DNA from: Embleya sp045207785
GTDB taxonomy: Bacteria; Actinomycetota; Actinomycetes; Streptomycetales; Streptomycetaceae
Assembly: GCF_045207785.1 (NCBI RefSeq)
Contig: NZ_CP108777.1
Coordinates: forward strand, 1,612,001 to 1,676,000
DNA: 64,000 bases
Reading direction: 5' to 3'
Part shown: positions 15,040 through 23,312 of the stretch, piece after piece
How positions within the stretch are numbered: position 1 is the first letter of the stretch
Layout of the letters: the number at the start of each line of letters is the position of its first letter
Program-made: the position numbers and the translations under genes
Notes under the pieces: generated by a model
Told to the model about the DNA's origin: nothing
Databases searched by the model: none
What the model saw: only the letters and a program-made list of their open reading frames with translations

Positions 15040-16203
15040 TCAGGCGGGCAGGTTCACCAGATCGGCGAGCAACGCCCGGTGGCGGTCGGGGGTGCCGAAC
15101 GCGAGCGAGTCGGCCTTGGCGCGCTTGAGGTACAGGTGTGCGTGGTGCTCCCAGGTGAACCCGATGCCGCCGTGCAACTGGACGCATTCCTCGGCGGCCC
15201 GGACCGCGATCTCCGAGCAGTGCGCCTGGGCGACGGCCACCGCGATCGCGGTGTCGGGATCTCCGGCGGCCACACACGCGGCGGCATACCGGGCGACGGC
15301 ACGGGCCTGGGTGACGGACACCCACAGCGCGGCCAGTCGGTGCTTGGGACCCTGGAACGAGCCGACCGGGCGGCCGAACTGGTGCCGGGTCTTCATGTAG
15401 GCGACCGTGCTCTCCAGGCAGTGGTCGGCCAGGCCGAGCTGCTCGGACGCCAACAGCGCGGCGCCGGTGGTGATCGCGGTCGCGACCGCCGCCTCGGCGT
15501 CCGCGCCGCGCGCGAGCGGCGTGCCCGGTACGCCGGTGAGCACGAGGTCGGTCAGCGGCCGGGTCAGGTCGAGCGAGACCACCGGCCGCCGATCGACGCC
15601 CGGGTGACCCGAGTCGACCGCGTACAGGACGGGCCCGTCGGGGGTGGTCGCGAGTACGACGAGCAGATCGGCGCCGCCCGCGTCCACGACCGACCGCACG
15701 GTGCCGACCAGGGTGTCGTCGTCGGCCCGCACCTCGTACGGGAGTCGCGCTCCCGGCACGGACGCGAACGACACCGCGAGGGTCGCGACCCGCCGGCCCG
15801 ACGCGAGGTCGGCGAGCGGCTCGCCGGCGCCCACGTGCCGCAGCGCCGCCGTCGCGAGCACGGCACTGCCCAGGAACGGGGTCGGTGCGACCGCGCGGCC
15901 CAACTCCTCCATGACCACGGCGGTTTCGCGCCAGGTCGCGCCGCTGCCGCCGTGCTCCTCGGCGATGGCGAGACCGGCCGCGCCGATCTGCTCGGCGAGC
16001 ACGCGCCACAGCTTGGGGTCGTACGGCTCGTCGGTCTCGATCCGGGCGAGCAGCGCCGCGAGCGGTACCCGTTCGGTGAGCAGGTCCCGTACCCCGGCCC
16101 GGAGTTCGTCCTCCTCCGCGCTGTGGATCAGGTGCTCGATGGGGCTCGTCAGGCTCGTCACGCCGGTCAGGTTCGTCACGCCGGTCGGGCTGGTCGGGCT
16201 CAT
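15040..16203 (-). CDS. acyl-CoA dehydrogenase, second subunit-like
   Basis: 387-residue acyl-CoA dehydrogenase-fold protein. N-terminal helical domain (EEHGGSGATWRETAVVMEELG), a middle beta domain, and the C-terminal block HQFGRPVGSFQGPKHRLAALWV with VQLHGGIGFTWEHHAHLYLKRA. The usual FAD-binding sequence is weakened, as in the partner chain of actinobacterial alpha2beta2 acyl-CoA dehydrogenases. Pairing with the next gene suggests a heteromeric enzyme (inference). Its first 21 residues (MSPTSPTGVTNLTG and on) are encoded by a 9-bp tandem repeat. ATG overlaps the preceding stop by four bases. Confidence 0.85.
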   Translation of the reverse strand: MSPTSPTGVTNLTGVTSLTSPIEHLIHSAEEDELRAGVRDLLTERVPLAALLARIETDEPYDPKLWRVLAEQIGAAGLAIAEEHGGSGATWRETAVVMEELGRAVAPTPFLGSAVLATAALRHVGAGEPLADLASGRRVATLAVSFASVPGARLPYEVRADDDTLVGTVRSVVDAGGADLLVVLATTPDGPVLYAVDSGHPGVDRRPVVSLDLTRPLTDLVLTGVPGTPLARGADAEAAVATAITTGAALLASEQLGLADHCLESTVAYMKTRHQFGRPVGSFQGPKHRLAALWVSVTQARAVARYAAACVAAGDPDTAIAVAVAQAHCSEIAVRAAEECVQLHGGIGFTWEHHAHLYLKRAKADSLAFGTPDRHRALLADLVNLPA

Positions 16204-16204
16204 C
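16142..16204. repeat. 9-bp tandem repeat over a start codon (7 units)
   Basis: Seven imperfect nonamers (GGGCTCGTC, AGGCTCGTC, ACGCCGGTC, AGGTTCGTC, ACGCCGGTC, GGGCTGGTC, GGGCTCATC) cover the start of the 15040-16203 gene and the stop of the one before it. Unit gain or loss would keep the reading frame. Confidence 0.7.
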
Positions 16205-17378
16205 GGGGGAGGTCCTTCCACGCGGCGTCCTTGTCGACGCGAATCTCGGACGGCAGGCCCAGGACGCGCTCGGCGATCACGTTGAGCAGGATCTCCGAGG
16301 TGCCGCCCTCGATCGAGTTGCCCTTGGCGCGCAGGTATCGGTAGCCGGGCGAGCGGGTGGTGAAGTCCACCGAGGCCGGGCGCCGCATCGTCCACTCGTC
16401 GTGCCGCAGACCCTCCTCGGCGAGCAGGTCGACCTCCAGGCCGGAGATCTCCTGGTTCAGGTGCGCGTAAGCGAGCTTGGCCGCGGAACCCTCCGGACCC
16501 GGGTCGCCCGCCGCCAGGTGCAGCCGCAGCCGTTCCGAGGTCAGCCGGGCCGCCTCGGCCTCGACCCACAGCCGAAGGAGCCGGTCGTGCAGGCCGGCGG
16601 TGCGCAGTTCGGGACGCTCGCGCCAGGTGTCGGCGGCGATGCCGATCATGCCGCCCTCGCGCGGGGACGCGCCGCCGCCGATCGCCACGCGTTCGTTCAT
16701 CAGCGTGGTGCGCGCGACGCTCCACCCGTCGCCGATTTCGCCGAGGCGGTGCGCGTCGGGGATGCGCACGCCGGTGAGGAAGACCTCGTTGAACTCGGCC
16801 TCGCCGGTGGCCTGGCGCAGCGGTCGGACCTCGACGCCGGGGGCGGTCATGTCGCACACGAAGTACGTCATGCCGCGGTGCTTGGGCAGGTCGGGATGGG
16901 TGCGGGTGACCAGGATGGCCCAGCGGGCCTCGTGTGCCATCGACGTCCACACCTTCTGGCCGTCGACCACCCACTCGTCGCCGTCGCGCACCGCGTGGGT
17001 GCCGAGCGCGGCGAGGTCGGAGCCGGCGCCGGGCTCGCTGAAGAGTTGGCACCACACCTCCTCGCCGGTCCACAGTGGCCGCAGCCAGCGGGCCCGTTGC
17101 TCGTCGGTGCCGTACGCGAGCACGGTCGGCGCGGCCATGCCCAGGCCGATGCCGATCCGGCCCGGGTCGTTGGACGGCGCGCCGGCCGCGACGAACCGCG
17201 CGTCCACGGCCGGTTGCAGCGCGCGCGGCGCGTCGAGGCCGCCGAGGCCCACCGGGTAGTGCACCCAGGCGAGGCCCGCGTCGAAGCGGTCCCGCAGGTA
17301 GCCGAGCGGGTCGGTGGTGTCCGGGTGGGCCGCGATGAACGCGTCGACCCGCTCGTCGAGTTCCCGGGCGGTCAGCAC
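16200..17378 (-). CDS. acyl-CoA dehydrogenase, catalytic-type subunit
   Basis: 392-residue acyl-CoA dehydrogenase with the full FAD and substrate pattern: WCQLFSEPGAGSDLAAL, DEWVVDGQKVWTSMAH, GEAEFNEVFLTGVRIPD, and C-terminal AKGNSIEGGTSEILLNVIAERVLGLP. It would oxidise an acyl-CoA at the alpha-beta bond and pass electrons to electron-transfer flavoprotein. The GTG at 17378 overlaps the upstream SDR gene by seven bases (GTGCTGA), implying coupled translation. Adjacent to a second, divergent acyl-CoA dehydrogenase gene, probably its partner chain. Confidence 0.9.
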   Translation of the reverse strand: MLTARELDERVDAFIAAHPDTTDPLGYLRDRFDAGLAWVHYPVGLGGLDAPRALQPAVDARFVAAGAPSNDPGRIGIGLGMAAPTVLAYGTDEQRARWLRPLWTGEEVWCQLFSEPGAGSDLAALGTHAVRDGDEWVVDGQKVWTSMAHEARWAILVTRTHPDLPKHRGMTYFVCDMTAPGVEVRPLRQATGEAEFNEVFLTGVRIPDAHRLGEIGDGWSVARTTLMNERVAIGGGASPREGGMIGIAADTWRERPELRTAGLHDRLLRLWVEAEAARLTSERLRLHLAAGDPGPEGSAAKLAYAHLNQEISGLEVDLLAEEGLRHDEWTMRRPASVDFTTRSPGYRYLRAKGNSIEGGTSEILLNVIAERVLGLPSEIRVDKDAAWKDLPR

Positions 17379-18151
17379 AGCGGGCCGCCCGCGACGTAGA
17401 CGACCTGTCCGGACACGAAGCCCGCGTCCTCGCCGGCCAGGAACGCGATCGTGTGCGCGACGTCCTCGGGCCGACCGACGCGCCGCACCGGGATCTGCTC
17501 GGCGGCGGCCCGCTGGAAGTCCTCGAACCCCATCCCGACCCGGGCCGCGGTGGCGGCGGTCATGTCGGTGACGATGAAGCCGGGTGCGACGGCATTGGCG
17601 GTGACACCGAACTTGCCCAGTTCGAACGCGAGCGTCTTGGTGAAGCCCTGGAGGCCCGCCTTGGCCGCGGAGTAGTTCGCCTGGCCGCGGTTGCCGAGTG
17701 CCGACGAGCTGGACAGGTTGACGATTCGGCCGTAGCCGGCTGCCGTCATGTGCGCCTGGACGGCGCGGCACATCAGGAACGCGCCGCGCAGGTGTACGTC
17801 GATGACGGTGTCCCAGTCGCCGTCGGACATCTTGAAGAGCAGGTTGTCGCGGATCACACCGGCGTTGTTGACCAGGACGGTGGGGGCGCCGAGCTCGTCC
17901 ACGACGCGCGCGACGGCGGCGTCGACCTGCTCGCCGACGGTGACGTCCGCGCCCACGGCGACGGCCCGGCCGCCGGCCGCGACGATCGCCGCCACGGTGT
18001 CCTCGCACGCGGCCTCGTCGAGGTCGAGCACGGCCACGGCCATGCCGTCGGCGGCGAGCCGGCGCGCGGTGGCCGCGCCGATCCCACGCGCGGCGCCGGT
18101 CACGATGGCCACGCGCGGAGCGCTCGCGGGCACGGGAGTGTTCTCGGTCAT
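17372..18151 (-). CDS. SDR oxidoreductase (3-hydroxyacyl-CoA dehydrogenase / 3-oxoacyl reductase type)
   Basis: 259-residue short-chain dehydrogenase. Cofactor loop TGAARGIGAAT at residues about 17-27, NNAG, and the catalytic Ser/Tyr/Lys set in NLSSSSALGNRGQANYSAAKAG. In this operon it would catalyse the 3-hydroxyacyl/3-oxoacyl step. First gene of the operon; the ATG at 18151 follows GGAGGA and lies downstream of two TetR-type palindromes (18277-18356). Confidence 0.88.
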   Translation of the reverse strand: MTENTPVPASAPRVAIVTGAARGIGAATARRLAADGMAVAVLDLDEAACEDTVAAIVAAGGRAVAVGADVTVGEQVDAAVARVVDELGAPTVLVNNAGVIRDNLLFKMSDGDWDTVIDVHLRGAFLMCRAVQAHMTAAGYGRIVNLSSSSALGNRGQANYSAAKAGLQGFTKTLAFELGKFGVTANAVAPGFIVTDMTAATAARVGMGFEDFQRAAAEQIPVRRVGRPEDVAHTIAFLAGEDAGFVSGQVVYVAGGPLC

Positions 18152-18276
18152 GGGTACGGGGTCCTCCGGGTCGTCGCCGGTCACCGTCGGTGGTGCGGTG
18201 ACCGGCACTGGTCGGCCGTCGAATGCCGCGTTCGGACCGCCCCGACGCACGTCCCGCGAGCCCGGTGAACGAGGTG

Positions 18277-18356
18277 CCGACCGGTCGGTTTGCACGTGCT
18301 TCGGTAACGGGGAACGGGTTTCATCCTGCGTCTGTCACGGTACCGACCGGTCGGTA
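18277..18356. promoter_or_regulatory. paired TetR-type operators upstream of the acyl-CoA operon
   Basis: TACCGACCGGTCGGTA (18341-18356) is a perfect 16-bp palindrome. CCGACCGGTCGG (18277-18288) repeats its 12-bp core 64-66 bases away. This is the classic half-site arrangement of TetR regulators of fatty-acid and acyl-CoA metabolism. The sites sit 126-205 bases upstream of the first operon gene. No TetR gene is in the window, so the regulator is encoded elsewhere. Confidence 0.7.
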
Positions 18357-18523
18357 TCAAGGCTAGAGCCCTACCCGAACTCGTTCGGGTGAGCGGCGAT
18401 CCGTTGAATGCGCACAAGAATGAACGGCTGCCTCGACGAGTCGGTCGACCTGCGCGCCGGCGGAGTCGACGATCGATCGACCGACGATCGATCGGCCCGT
18501 GTGAGCCGCTCGCCCGGGAGCGC

Positions 18524-19633
18524 TCACGCTCCCGGGCGCAGCACCATCAGGGCCGCGTCGTCGGTGAGCCGGCCGCCGCCGTGTTCGAGCAGGGCGTGCT
18601 GGAGGTCGGTCAGCAGGGCCTCGCCCGACCGGTGCGCGTCGACATGCTCGGCGATCCACTCGCGCAGCGGGAAGAAGCGGCCGGCGTCGTCGCGGGCCTC
18701 GGTCGTGCCGTCCGTGTACAGCAACAGCAATTCGGTGGGCTTCATCCGGAATCGGAACACCGGCGGCCGGCCCTCCTTCGGCACGAGGCCCGCGAGCCCC
18801 AGCGGCAGCGCCGGATCGACATCGATCCAGCGCACGCCGTCCGGGCCGATCAGCGCCGGCGGCTCGTGGCCGTAGTTGACCAGCTCGACCCAGCCGTCCG
18901 CGCCGAACTGGGCGAGCAGGGCGGTCGCGAACCAGTCCGTGTCCGGCGCGCCCAGCTGGATCTGGGTCCGGCCGAAGCGCTCCAACCGGTCACCCATCCG
19001 ACCCCCGGCGGCCCACAGGTCCGGCTCGGCGCACGCCGACTCGCCGAAGGTGCCCACCAGCGCTCCGCCCGCGCCCACCGCGGTCAGGCCCTTGCCCTGC
19101 ACGTCCGCGATGAACGCGCGCGTCCCGTACGGCGTGTCCACGATGTCGTACACGTCGCCGCCGACCTCCGCGTCCCGCTCCGCCGCCAGGTAGCCGCGCG
19201 CCACCCGCACTCCGCCGACCACCGGCGGGACCGGTGGCAACAGCGCGCGTTGGACGTGCTCGACCACGTTGCCCAGCCGCGACACCCGCTCTTGCAACCG
19301 GGTCCGCAACAGCGCGGTCACCACCGCGATCACGCCGCCCAGGATGACCACGACGAACCCGGCCCAGTCGCGCGCGTCCCCGCCCTCGTTCAGCAGCGGG
19401 TCCAGGAGCGAGAAGGTCAGCGCCGAGACGATCGCGTAGATGGTGGTCGCGCCCACGGACGTCAGGCTGGAGGCGGTCATCGGTACCAGGCACAACATCG
19501 TGTCGGTTCGGAACTCGTCGGGAGTGGTGAAGTCGACCACGACCAGCACGACGAACAGCACGCCCGGCAGCAGCGGAATCGCCTGCCGCAGCACGCTGCC
19601 GTTGCCCTCGCCGCCGATCGGGGTCGCACTCAT
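18524..19633 (-). CDS. membrane-anchored SpoIIE/PP2C-type serine phosphatase
   Basis: 369 residues. The N-terminal ~110 hold three or four membrane segments (LLPGVLFVVLVVVDF, a middle hydrophobic helix, VVVILGGVIAVVTALL). A short coiled linker (LQERVSRLGNVVEHVQRALL) precedes a C-terminal SpoIIE phosphatase domain with metal-binding AERDAEVGGDVYD, ADVQGKG, NYGHEPPALI and TDDAALMVLRP. Such enzymes dephosphorylate anti-anti-sigma factors. A SigB/F-type sigma gene is 18 kb away in the window but no partner is adjacent. ATG 19633 chosen. Monocistronic. Confidence 0.82.
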   Translation of the reverse strand: MSATPIGGEGNGSVLRQAIPLLPGVLFVVLVVVDFTTPDEFRTDTMLCLVPMTASSLTSVGATTIYAIVSALTFSLLDPLLNEGGDARDWAGFVVVILGGVIAVVTALLRTRLQERVSRLGNVVEHVQRALLPPVPPVVGGVRVARGYLAAERDAEVGGDVYDIVDTPYGTRAFIADVQGKGLTAVGAGGALVGTFGESACAEPDLWAAGGRMGDRLERFGRTQIQLGAPDTDWFATALLAQFGADGWVELVNYGHEPPALIGPDGVRWIDVDPALPLGLAGLVPKEGRPPVFRFRMKPTELLLLYTDGTTEARDDAGRFFPLREWIAEHVDAHRSGEALLTDLQHALLEHGGGRLTDDAALMVLRPGA

Positions 19634-19838
19634 CACCGAGCCCTTTCCCGATCCACCCCACCTCCAGCTACGCCACACGGCTGACGTGGGCGTCCGGCCG
19701 CCCCACCGGCCCCACCCACCGACACCGCCCACCGGCCCCGTCGCTTCGCCGAAAAGATTCGGCCGAACGGCGGAATGCCTTCGGGAGCACGCGGGTTGCG
19801 GATCGAAGCAAACCGAACCCAACCCGGGGAGTAGACCG

Positions 19839-20747
19839 ATGCGCGCTCTCGTCGTCGACCACGCCGAGCCCGGCCGAATCCGGCTCGACACCGTGCCGGA
19901 GCCGATTCCCGAACCCGACGAGGTGGTCGTGCGGGTCGCCGCGATCTCGCTGAACCTCGGCGAGTTGCCCAAGGTGGAGGGGGACACGCCGAACGGCACC
20001 ATCCCCGGATGGGACGCCGCCGGCGTCGTCGAGCGGGCCGCCGCCTCCGGGCGCGGACCGCGCGTCGGGGAGCGCGTGGTCACCTTCGGCTGGACCGCCG
20101 GTTGGGCCGAGCTGCGCACCGTCCACGTCGACGAACTGGCCGTGCTGCCCGACGAGGTCTCCTTCGCGGCGGCCGCGACCCTGCCGGTCGCGGCGGTGAC
20201 CGCGCTGCGCGCGCTGCGCCGGGCGGAGGTACTGCCCGGCATGCGGGTCGGCGTCACCGGCGCCTCCGGCGGCGTGGGCACGTTCGCGGTACAGCTCGCG
20301 CACCTCGCGGGCGCCGAGGTGTACGCGTTCGTCGGCGGCCCCGAACGCGGGCAGGGCCTGACCGAGCTCGGCGCCGACCACGTCCTGGGCGCCGACGAGA
20401 AACCGGCCGAGCCGCTGGACGTCCTCGTGGACAACGTGGGCGGCCCGCTGCTGACCGACCTCGTGCACCACCTCGCGCCGGACGCCAAGGTGATCAGCGT
20501 CGGCGCCGCGTCCGGCGCGCGGGCGAGCTTCTCGTCCTACGACCTGATCGGCCCCGGCGCCTCGATCATCGGCTTCCGGCGCGGCGGGGACTCGGCCGCC
20601 GATCTCGCCTACGTCGTCCGTCTGCTCGCGGAGGGACTCCTGCACGCCCCGGTGGACTGGCAGGCCGACTGGGCGGAGATCGCCGAGGCCACCTCGCTGC
20701 TGCTCGGGCGGCAGGTCCGCGGCAAGGCGGTGCTCACCCTGAGCTGA
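19839..20747 (+). CDS. zinc-free MDR/quinone oxidoreductase-like protein
   Basis: 302-residue medium-chain reductase. GroES-like N-terminus (PEPDEVVVRVAAISLN, PGWDAAGVV), nucleotide-binding loop VTGASGGVGTFAVQLAH near residue 140, and VDNVGGPLL. Zinc ligands are lacking. It would reduce quinone or enone substrates with NAD(P)H. The ATG at 19839 follows GGGGA by about 9 bases. It is divergent from the phosphatase gene and convergent with an SDR gene 18 bases after its stop. Confidence 0.8.
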   Translation: MRALVVDHAEPGRIRLDTVPEPIPEPDEVVVRVAAISLNLGELPKVEGDTPNGTIPGWDAAGVVERAAASGRGPRVGERVVTFGWTAGWAELRTVHVDELAVLPDEVSFAAAATLPVAAVTALRALRRAEVLPGMRVGVTGASGGVGTFAVQLAHLAGAEVYAFVGGPERGQGLTELGADHVLGADEKPAEPLDVLVDNVGGPLLTDLVHHLAPDAKVISVGAASGARASFSSYDLIGPGASIIGFRRGGDSAADLAYVVRLLAEGLLHAPVDWQADWAEIAEATSLLLGRQVRGKAVLTLS

Positions 20748-20765
20748 GGCCGGGAGCGAACGCGC

Positions 20766-21683
20766 TCAGCGGTAGCCGGTCTGGTCGGCGGGCTTTCCGA
20801 CGTCCTGTACCTCGACGAGGTAGCGCCAGGCGTCGGGCCGGCTGCCGTCCAGATCGGTGAAGCCGTACACCCCGGCGAGTTGTCCGCTGGACAGCGACTG
20901 TCCGTTCCAGCGGGCGACCTCGGGATCGGCGGCCAGCGCCGCGACCGCGCGCCCGACGTAGAACGGGGTCTCGGAGATGCCGAAGTGCGGCTGCATCTTC
21001 AGCGCGTCCCGCCAATTGGCCTCGGTCACACCGTAGTTGTCGAGCATCATCTCCGAGCGCAGCCACCCGGGCGTCAGCGCGACGGCGGTCGCGCCGCGCG
21101 GGCCCAGCTCGTGGCCGAGGGCGAAGGCCATCCGCAGCACCGACGACTTGGCGATGTCGTAGAAGAAGGACACCCGGTAGGTGTCCCGGTTGTACTCGGT
21201 GGTCCCGTCGGTCATCTCGACCACGAGGCCGCCGGGGGTGCGCAGCAGCAGCGGCAGGGCGTGGTGGCTGGTGATCGCGTGCGTCTCCACCGCGAGGCGG
21301 AGCAGCCGCAGGCCCTTGTCGAGGTCGTGTTCCCACACGGGGGCGTCCCACGCGAAGAGCAGCTCGCCGCCCCAGATGTCGTTGACGAGCACGTCCAGCC
21401 GGCCCTGCTCCGCCTCGATCCGGTCCACCAGGGCCTTCACCTGTTCCGGGACCAGGTGGTCGGTGGGCACCGCGATGCCCAGCCCGCCCGCCGCGGTGAC
21501 CAGGTCGGCGGTGTCCTCGATGGTTTCCGGGCGGTCGTACTCCGAGCGCGCGCTACGCGTACTGCGCCCGGTGACGTAGACCGTCGCGCCGGCCGCCCCG
21601 AGCTCGACCGCGATACCGCGCCCCGCACCCCGAGTCGCTCCCGCCACGAGGGCGACCTTGCCGCCGAGTGTCGTCGTCGACAT
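20766..21683 (-). CDS. SDR-family oxidoreductase, ~305 aa
   Basis: 305-residue SDR of the group with an unusual active-site loop. Cofactor loop AGATRGAGRGIA at about residues 13-24; the usual NNAG is NDIWGG here. The catalytic region is VSFFYDIAKSSVLRMAF with Tyr and Lys in YDIAK, then TPGWLRSEMMLDNYG. This subgroup is widespread in actinobacteria but its substrate is unknown. Monocistronic and convergent with the MDR gene. Cytoplasmic. Confidence 0.8.
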   Translation of the reverse strand: MSTTTLGGKVALVAGATRGAGRGIAVELGAAGATVYVTGRSTRSARSEYDRPETIEDTADLVTAAGGLGIAVPTDHLVPEQVKALVDRIEAEQGRLDVLVNDIWGGELLFAWDAPVWEHDLDKGLRLLRLAVETHAITSHHALPLLLRTPGGLVVEMTDGTTEYNRDTYRVSFFYDIAKSSVLRMAFALGHELGPRGATAVALTPGWLRSEMMLDNYGVTEANWRDALKMQPHFGISETPFYVGRAVAALAADPEVARWNGQSLSSGQLAGVYGFTDLDGSRPDAWRYLVEVQDVGKPADQTGYR

Positions 21684-22074
21684 GCGAATACCTCACGTTC
21701 GTGTCGTGTCCGAGCCCCATCCCCACCATGGTGACCGCAATTCCTGACACCTGCCGGTCAGCATTCGCTCCCGGGGCGATCACGGGTTTTCGACGACGCG
21801 AGCAAGGTGTGACCGACCGCCACGTCCGGATGATGCTCGGGCGCGATGCACCACGTCGGACGCGGCGGTCCATACGGGGACATGAAACAGGGCGCCCCAC
21901 GCCGCTCGGGCATCGGCGCCACTCGAATGGGCGTACGCGCGGACGAGTCCACTCGATCGCGTGACCGCGCGCCCCCCGGCGCGCTGTCCGGCGCACGCCC
22001 GGCACGCGGTTCGCGGACCGGACGCACGCCGTCGATGCCGGGGTGTGTCTTCGGGCCCCCTGGGCCGAGGCCCG
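21684..22074. other. 391-bp gap, no gene recognised
   Basis: Upstream region of the SDR gene and downstream region of the ROK gene. Slightly less GC-rich near 21690-21790 where the SDR promoter must lie (TGACACCTGCCGGTCA at 21744-21759 is a weak inverted repeat). Nothing else seen. Confidence 0.5.
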
Positions 22075-23256
22075 TCAGTCGGCCGGTTCCAGGGCGGGCT
22101 CCAGCGGATTCTCCAGGAGCCGGGCGAAGGCGAGTTCGGCGGCGCCGTACAGCGGGGCGTCGTCGCCGAGCGCGGCGGTGCGGAGTTTGAGGTGTTCGCG
22201 TGTGACGGCCAGGCTGGTGCGATTGAGCCGGCTGCGGACCTGGGCGGCGGTGGCGAGGTAGACCTCGCGCAGCGTCCCGCCGAAGACCACCATCTGTGGA
22301 TTGAGGATGTTGACCAGGTTGGCCACCCCCAGACCGAGCCGGTCGCCGACCCGGCGCAGCCCCTCCTCGGCGTCCTGATCGCCGCGCGCCGCCGCGTCGG
22401 CCAGGCCGCCTATCGCGTGCTTGGCGGTGCCGCGCGTCAACGCGAACTCGCCGATCTCGGCCTCCCAGCAGCCGCGCGACCCGCACCGGCACGGGCGGCC
22501 GTCCGGGTTGACCACCAGGTGGCCGACCTCGCCCGCGTATCCGTCGCCGCCGGTGACCGGCCGCCCGGCGGACAGGATGCCCCCGCCGATGCACACGTCG
22601 CCGTGCAGGTAGATCACGTCGTCGCAGCCCACGGCGGCGCCGCGGGTGTGCTCGGCGAGCACCCCGAGGTCGGCGTCGTTGCCGACCATGACCACCGTGC
22701 CGACCGCCGCCGTGAGCCGCTCGCCCAGCGGTTCGTCGCGCCAGTCCGGGGTGGGGCCCTCCGGGATCGTCCCGTCGGAGCGCCGCACCATCGCGCACAC
22801 CGCGACCCCCGCGCCCACGCACACCCCGTCGGGCGGCGTGGTCAGCCGCATCTGCGCGACGAAGCCGCCGAGCGCGTCGGCGACCTCCTTCGGCGAGAAC
22901 CGGGCGCCGGGGCGCTGGAGTTCGCGGCGGTCCAGGATCATCCCGCCGAGCCCCACCCGGGCCGCGACGACCCGGTCCACGCCGATCACGAACGCGTACA
23001 CGTACACCCGCCGGGACTGCGCCCGCACCACGAGCGAGGGCCGACCGCGCCCCGCGCCCCCGGTGTCGCGCGGCTGCTCCTCGACGATCAGGCCCGCGGC
23101 GGCCAGGTCGGCGGTGAGTGCGCCGATCGTGCTGCGGTTGAGCCCCATGCCCGCGGTCAACTGGGCCCGGGTGGTGGGTCCGAGCACGTGCACGTGGCGA
23201 AGCAGCGCCCCCAGGTTCTGCCTGCGGATGTCCTCCTGGGTGGGCGCTGCGCGCAT
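22075..23256 (-). CDS. ROK-family regulator of the xylose transporter (Rok7B7-like)
   Basis: 393-residue ROK protein. N-terminal winged helix (RRQNLGALLRHV, then TTRAQLTAGMGLNRSTIGALTADL) and a ROK domain with VIGVDRVVAARV, the EVGHLVVNPDG block and the zinc motif CRCGSRGCWEAE. Downstream of and co-directional with xylF-xylG-xylH. In Streptomyces coelicolor a ROK gene, rok7B7, lies beside xylFGH and acts in carbon control (established knowledge); orthology here is inferred from context. 57 bases separate it from the permease gene. Confidence 0.82.
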   Translation of the reverse strand: MRAAPTQEDIRRQNLGALLRHVHVLGPTTRAQLTAGMGLNRSTIGALTADLAAAGLIVEEQPRDTGGAGRGRPSLVVRAQSRRVYVYAFVIGVDRVVAARVGLGGMILDRRELQRPGARFSPKEVADALGGFVAQMRLTTPPDGVCVGAGVAVCAMVRRSDGTIPEGPTPDWRDEPLGERLTAAVGTVVMVGNDADLGVLAEHTRGAAVGCDDVIYLHGDVCIGGGILSAGRPVTGGDGYAGEVGHLVVNPDGRPCRCGSRGCWEAEIGEFALTRGTAKHAIGGLADAAARGDQDAEEGLRRVGDRLGLGVANLVNILNPQMVVFGGTLREVYLATAAQVRSRLNRTSLAVTREHLKLRTAALGDDAPLYGAAELAFARLLENPLEPALEPAD

Positions 23257-23312
23257 GGGGCTGCGGACCCTGCCTTTCTCATCCGTGGCGTCGCTCGAGG
23301 GGGAGGGCGGCG

